A stretch of DNA of 64,000 nucleotides from Micromonospora sediminimaris (lineage in GTDB: Bacteria; Actinomycetota; Actinomycetes; Mycobacteriales; Micromonosporaceae), in assembly GCA_900112325.1 (NCBI GenBank), contig FOLJ01000009.1:186001-250000 (forward strand), read 5' to 3'. The notes beneath the pieces are model-generated. The model made no database searches. It had not been told where the DNA came from and saw only the letters and a program-made list of their open reading frames with translations. Made by a program: the position numbers and the translations under genes. Positions 60,376-64,000 of this stretch are shown here, in pieces; the stretch's first letter is position 1; each line of letters opens with the position of its first letter.

Positions 60376-61173
60376 ATGGCGCCCCGCCGTACCCGCACGA
60401 CCGGACGCGACCGGTCCCGTCGCGTACTCTCCCAGAATTTCCTCGCCGACCCGGCCGCCGTCGCGCGGTTCGTCGACGCCGCCCGCCCCGACCCGCACGG
60501 TCTGGTGCTGGAGGTGGGTGCCGGGCGGGGGCAGCTGACCCGCCCGCTGGCCATGCGCTGCGGCCGACTGACGGCGTACGAGGTGGATCCCGTCGCCGGA
60601 ACGGAACTGGCCCGGGTCTGCGCAACCCTGCCGAACGTCACCTGTCGCCAGGCGGACTTCCTCGCTGTCGCGGCACCCGTGGAGGAGTTCGCCGTGGTCG
60701 GCAACATCCCGTGGTCGCTGACCGCAGCCGTGGTGCGGTGGTGCCTGGCCGCCCCGATGCTGCGCACGGCCACCCTGCTCACCCAGCTGGAGTACGCCCG
60801 GCGGCGGGCCGGTGACTACGGCCGATGGAGCCGGCTGACGGTGCTGAGCTGGCCGGAGTTCGACTGGCGGTTCGCCGGACGGGTGCCGCGGACCGCGTTC
60901 CGCCCGGTGCCCCGGGTCGACGCGGGCATCCTGCGCATCGCGCGCCGGACGCAGCCGTTGCTGCCGCCGCGGGCGCTGCCGGCGTACCGGCGGATGGTCG
61001 AGCTGGGGTTCGGCGGGGTCGGCGGCTCGCTCGCGGCCTCGCTGGCCCGCGAGTATCCGCGGGCCCGGCTGGCGGCGGCGTTGCGCGCCAGCCGGCTCGA
61101 CCTGGACCTCCCGGTCGGGCAGGTCTGGCCGGAGCAGTGGCTGGTGCTGTACCGCCTGCTGCACGCCCGCTGA
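60376..61173 (+). CDS. erm: 23S rRNA (adenine-2058 N6)-methyltransferase, Erm family
   Basis: 265 residues. Methylates A2058 of 23S rRNA and gives resistance to macrolides, lincosamides and streptogramin B. RRVLSQNFLADPAAVARFV is the start of the domain, LEVGAGRGQLTRPLA (about 45-59) binds S-adenosylmethionine, EVDP follows, and NIPWSLTAAVV (Asn110) is the catalytic N-x-P-aromatic motif. FRPVPRVDAGILRI is the conserved C-terminal region. The basic N-terminus (MAPRRTRTTGRDRSRR) is typical of actinomycete Erm proteins. It is distinguished from KsgA by this N-terminus and the NIPW motif. The leader region upstream suggests inducible expression. Confidence 0.92.
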   Translation: MAPRRTRTTGRDRSRRVLSQNFLADPAAVARFVDAARPDPHGLVLEVGAGRGQLTRPLAMRCGRLTAYEVDPVAGTELARVCATLPNVTCRQADFLAVAAPVEEFAVVGNIPWSLTAAVVRWCLAAPMLRTATLLTQLEYARRRAGDYGRWSRLTVLSWPEFDWRFAGRVPRTAFRPVPRVDAGILRIARRTQPLLPPRALPAYRRMVELGFGGVGGSLAASLAREYPRARLAAALRASRLDLDLPVGQVWPEQWLVLYRLLHAR

Positions 61174-61177
61174 GCCG

Positions 61178-61369
61178 TCAGGGCAACGTGCCCAGCGCCT
61201 CGGTCAACTCGGTGGGCGAGCTGAACTGGTCCACCGGGAGCGCACGTACAGCCTGCAACTGCTCGGTGCTCGCGCCGTTCTCCTGGCACCAGCGGATCAG
61301 GTCCTCGCGGGAGACGGGATAGTCCAGCCCGGCGAGGTATTCGTGCAGGGCGGCACCACTGTCGGTCAT
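61178..61369 (-). CDS. DUF2795-type small protein
   Basis: 63 residues (MTDSGAALHEYLAGLDYPVS at the start). The LDYPVSREDLIRWCQENGAS and LRALP...SPTELTEALG pattern is that of DUF2795, a small helical domain found in many actinomycetes. Function unknown. It lies between erm and the esterase gene on the opposite strand, converging with erm at a distance of four bases. No clear ribosome-binding site. Confidence 0.85.
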   Translation of the reverse strand: MTDSGAALHEYLAGLDYPVSREDLIRWCQENGASTEQLQAVRALPVDQFSSPTELTEALGTLP

Positions 61370-61455
61370 GCTGTCCGATCTACCCGCGCAGGTGCCCCGG
61401 CACACCCCCGGCGGGCCGCTGCGTTTGCCCGTCGGGGTGCCGGGTAGCCGCAGGC

Positions 61456-62712
61456 ATGCTGGTACAGCGGCTCGGTGCGCCGAGCGACCTCGATCCGTTG
61501 CTGGAGCGTGTCCGGGACGCGCGGGTGGTGATGATCGGGGAGGCGACGCACGGCAGCTACGACTACTACCGCATCCGGGAGCAGTTGACCCGGCGGCTGG
61601 TCGCCGAGTGCGGCTTCTCCTTCGTGGCGGTGGAAGGTGACTGGCCGGACTGCGACCGGGTGCACCGTTCGGTGACCGGCGCCCCCGGCGGTGTGGCCGA
61701 GCCGCAGACCGCACTGGAGGGCTTCGAGCGGTGGCCGACGTGGATGTGGGCCAACGCCGAGGTGGCCCGCTTCTGCCGTTGGCTGCGCGCCTGGAACATG
61801 GAGCGGGCCGAGGCGGCCCGGGTCGGCTTCCACGGTCTCGACGTCTACAGCCTCTGGGAGTCGATGCAGGCGATCTTCGACTACCTCGGCGAGGAGGAGC
61901 CGGCGTCGTTGGAGGCCGCCCAGGACGCGTACCGCTGCTTCGAGCCGTACGGCAAGCGGGTCGAGGAGTATGGCGCGGCGAGCCGGTTCGTCTCCGCCCG
62001 GTGCGAGCAGGAGGTGATCCGGCTGCTGGCCCGTACCCGCGAACACGCCGCCACCGACGGGCCGGGTGCCTTCTCGGCCTGGCAGAACGCGGAGGTGGTG
62101 GCCGGCGCGGAGCGCTACTACCGGGAGATGGTGGCCGGTGGGCCCGGTTCGTGGAACGTCCGGGACATCCACATGACCGACACCCTGGACCGGTTGCTCG
62201 ACCGCTACGGGCCGGGTGCCCGGGGCGTCGTGTGGGCGCACAACACGCACGTCGGTGACGCGCGGGCGACCGACATGGCTGCCGACGGGATGGTGAACAT
62301 CGGCCAGTTGGCGCGGGAACGCCACGGCGCGGACCGGGTGGCGTTGATCGGCTTCGGCAGTTGGCGGGGCACGGTGATCGCCGCGCCGCGCTGGGGCTCG
62401 CCTTCGGAGGCGATGGTGGTGCCGCCGGCCCGACCCGGTTCGCTGGAGCACCGGTTGCACGAGTTGATGCCCGAGCGCGCGGTGCTGGTCTTCGGCGGTC
62501 CGGACCAGCCGGGCTGGGTCACCGACACGCTCGACCACCGGGCGATCGGGGTGGTGTACGACCCGTCGTTCGAGTCGTGGGGCAACTACGTGCCGACCCG
62601 GCTCGGGGAACGCTACGACGCCTTCATCTGGTGCGACGAGACCACTGCGCTGCATCCGTTGCCCGCGCTGGCCGCTCCGGGCGAGATGGAGACCTACCCG
62701 GCGGGTGTCTGA
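61456..62712 (+). CDS. Erythromycin-esterase-family protein (EreA/EreB-like)
   Basis: 418 residues. Contains the family motif VVMIGEATHGSYDYYRIREQL (Glu29 and His32; in EreA/B the histidine is the catalytic base), FVAVEGDWPDC, and VVWAHNTHVGDAR further down, ending in an extended beta region. Ere enzymes open the macrolactone ring of erythromycin, but most family members in actinomycetes have no known substrate, so hydrolysis of a macrolide here is only a possibility. The location 280 bases after erm strengthens it. The start is the ATG at 61456; no strong ribosome-binding site. Confidence 0.88.
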   Translation: MLVQRLGAPSDLDPLLERVRDARVVMIGEATHGSYDYYRIREQLTRRLVAECGFSFVAVEGDWPDCDRVHRSVTGAPGGVAEPQTALEGFERWPTWMWANAEVARFCRWLRAWNMERAEAARVGFHGLDVYSLWESMQAIFDYLGEEEPASLEAAQDAYRCFEPYGKRVEEYGAASRFVSARCEQEVIRLLARTREHAATDGPGAFSAWQNAEVVAGAERYYREMVAGGPGSWNVRDIHMTDTLDRLLDRYGPGARGVVWAHNTHVGDARATDMAADGMVNIGQLARERHGADRVALIGFGSWRGTVIAAPRWGSPSEAMVVPPARPGSLEHRLHELMPERAVLVFGGPDQPGWVTDTLDHRAIGVVYDPSFESWGNYVPTRLGERYDAFIWCDETTALHPLPALAAPGEMETYPAGV

Positions 62713-62721
62713 GCCGGTGCC

Positions 62722-62761
62722 GACCCGGCCCTCCACCGGACGTTCGGTGGAGGGCCGGGTC
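62722..62761. terminator. Bidirectional terminator between esterase and MMPL genes
   Basis: CCCGGCCCTCCACCG pairs perfectly with its complement over a 6-base loop, and two further base pairs extend the stem to 17 bp. Confidence 0.9.
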
Positions 62762-62771
62762 GCCGTGCTGG

Positions 62772-64000
62772 TCAGGCGCCGGCGCCGACCTTGTCGTCGA
62801 GCTCGGCGCGCAGCTTCTCGCCCTCGATGTCGACGTTCGGCAGCGCCCGGTCCAGCCAGCGGGGCAGCCACCAGGCAACCTTGCCGAGCAGTGACATCAC
62901 CGCCGGGACGATGGTCATCCGGACCACGAAGGCGTCGATGGCCACGCCGATGGCGAGCGCGAAGCCCATCGACTTGATCACCGGGTCGTCGAGGAAGATG
63001 AAGCCGCCGAAGACCGAGGTCATGATCAGGGCGGCGGCGGTGACCACGCGTGCCCCGTGCCCCATCCCGTTGATGGTGGCCTGCTGGGCGGTGTCACCGT
63101 GGACGAAATCCTCCCGCATCCGGGAGACCAGGAACACCTCGTAGTCCATGGCCAGGCCGAACAGGATGCCGATCAGCAGGATCGGCAGGAAGCTGATCAG
63201 CGGGCCGGGAGTGTCCAGGCCGACCAGGTCGGCGAGGTGCCCCTGCTGGAAGACCGCGACCGTGATGCCGAAGGTGGCGGCGACGGTGAGCAGGAAACCC
63301 AGGGCCGCCTTAACCGGCACCAGCACCGAGCGGAACACCAGCATCAGCAGCAGGATCGACAGGCCGACCACCAGCGCCAGATAGATCGGCAACGCGTCGG
63401 AGAGTTTCTCCGAGATGTCGATGCCGATCGCCGTCACGCCGGTGAGCAGTACGTCGGCGCCCTGGATGCCGCCGACGGCGGTGCGGATGTCGTGCACCAT
63501 CGTCTCGGTGGCCGGGTCGGTCGGGCCGGTCTGCGGGATCACCCCGAGCAGCGCGGTCCGGCCGTCCGGGCTGAGCTGCGGCGGGGCCACGGCGAGCACG
63601 TTGTCGGTGCGCTGGACCAGCGCGGTGACCTGCGGAACGGCTGCGGCTGTGGCGGCGGCGTCGTCGCCGGCGACAACCACTGCGAGACGGCCGGTGAAGC
63701 CCGGGCCGAAGCCCTCCGTGATCAGGTCGTTGGAGACCCTGGCGGCGGAGCCGACCGGAGCGGTACCGGCGTCAGGCAGCGCCAGGCGCATGTCCGGTGC
63801 GGGTAGCGCGAGCAGCCCCAGGCCGAGCAGGCCGACGAGGATCACCGGGATCCGGAGCCGAGTGACCAGTCGGGCCCAACGGAAGCCGAACGCCGAGGTG
63901 TCCTCGCTGGCGTTGGTGGCGGTCTCCGGTGCCGCGCGGTGGGTGGTCACGTCGCTGCGGCGGGCAGCGTCGTCCGGGAGGTCATCGGCGGTCAGGGCCA
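62772..64000 (-). CDS. MMPL-family RND transporter, C-terminal half (partial)
   Basis: The visible 409 codons are the second half of an MmpL-type exporter; the frame is open to the right edge of the window, so the N-terminal half lies outside. After a cytoplasmic linker, FGFRWARLVTRLRIPVILVGLLGLG is transmembrane helix 7, an extracytoplasmic domain follows (SNDLITEGFGPGFTGRLAVVV at its start), then five helices (IYLALVVGLSILLLMLVFR onward) with GLAMDYEVFLVSRMREDFV, the conserved MMPL motif. The likely function is proton-driven export of lipids or hydrophobic compounds. The gene is transcribed away from the right edge. Confidence 0.93.
   Translation of the reverse strand, partial: ALTADDLPDDAARRSDVTTHRAAPETATNASEDTSAFGFRWARLVTRLRIPVILVGLLGLGLLALPAPDMRLALPDAGTAPVGSAARVSNDLITEGFGPGFTGRLAVVVAGDDAAATAAAVPQVTALVQRTDNVLAVAPPQLSPDGRTALLGVIPQTGPTDPATETMVHDIRTAVGGIQGADVLLTGVTAIGIDISEKLSDALPIYLALVVGLSILLLMLVFRSVLVPVKAALGFLLTVAATFGITVAVFQQGHLADLVGLDTPGPLISFLPILLIGILFGLAMDYEVFLVSRMREDFVHGDTAQQATINGMGHGARVVTAAALIMTSVFGGFIFLDDPVIKSMGFALAIGVAIDAFVVRMTIVPAVMSLLGKVAWWLPRWLDRALPNVDIEGEKLRAELDDKVGAGA

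Noticed and set aside
1..64000. Search by eye for tRNA/rRNA genes, CRISPR arrays, insertion sequences and phage genes.
   Set aside because: None seen; a covariance-model search would be needed to exclude small RNA genes with certainty.

Overview
The window is chromosomal DNA of a very GC-rich actinomycete, most likely a Micromonosporaceae member (Micromonospora-like). The signs are frequent GTG starts, many 4-nt start/stop overlaps, start codons placed 6-7 nt after a -10 hexamer (leaderless mRNAs), WhiB1, nickel superoxide dismutase with its maturation peptidase, the actinobacterial fused 2-oxoglutarate decarboxylase, Ser/Thr kinase and FHA proteins, and secreted GH16/GH18 enzymes. I see no phage, insertion sequence, CRISPR array, rRNA or tRNA. 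The family assignment of the organism is an inference from gene content and style.

Layout. 1-5.5 kb: end of a sensor kinase, a membrane glycosyltransferase, then an assimilatory sulfite-reduction operon (sulfite reductase, small zinc-ribbon protein, cysH, sirohydrochlorin chelatase) preceded by a cysteine-type leader peptide. 5.6-12.9 kb: whiB1 with a CRP-like site, lipid kinase, anti-sigma-like ATPase, sodN/sodX, malic enzyme, quinone-oxidoreductase-like enzyme, lipoprotein hydrolase. 12.9-20.2 kb: ackA-pta, a DUF6104 protein and the large kgd gene (central carbon metabolism). 20.4-25 kb: a two-gene ABC exporter, a hotdog protein and an OlsB/OlsA-like pair. 25-31 kb: an MprAB-PepD-like module (response regulator, kinase, membrane HtrA protease), a BON-domain protein and a glycosyltransferase. 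31-40.5 kb: Ser/Thr kinase, patatin and acyltransferase, CutA, a 1235-residue zinc-ribbon membrane protein, pterin carbinolamine dehydratase and an FHA protein. 40.5-50.8 kb: rocD-ddaH (arginine/ornithine catabolism), Fpg/Nei glycosylase, an APH(6)-like kinase, a WGR beta-propeller protein, a CoA-disulfide-reductase-like flavoprotein and a YbdK-type ligase. 51-54 kb: secreted beta-1,3-glucanase (GH16-CBM6) and chitinase (CBM2-GH18), each with a strong promoter. 54-64 kb: DedA, DUF1349, a TreS-like amylase, FabG, membrane proteins, an oxidoreductase, an Erm 23S rRNA methyltransferase with an attenuator-like leader, an erythromycin-esterase-family protein, and the second half of an MMPL transporter.

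Most of the window is housekeeping DNA. The regulatory DNA is the most interesting part: two leader-peptide systems (sulfite operon and erm), a perfect operator palindrome at the glucanase transcription start, a CRP box before whiB1, at least ten well-matched leaderless promoters, and a family of related long hairpins between genes. No entirely new multi-gene system stands out. The best candidate for an undescribed mechanism is the erm leader: a 37-codon leaderless ORF followed by mutually exclusive hairpins, with a second macrolide-resistance-type gene close by.
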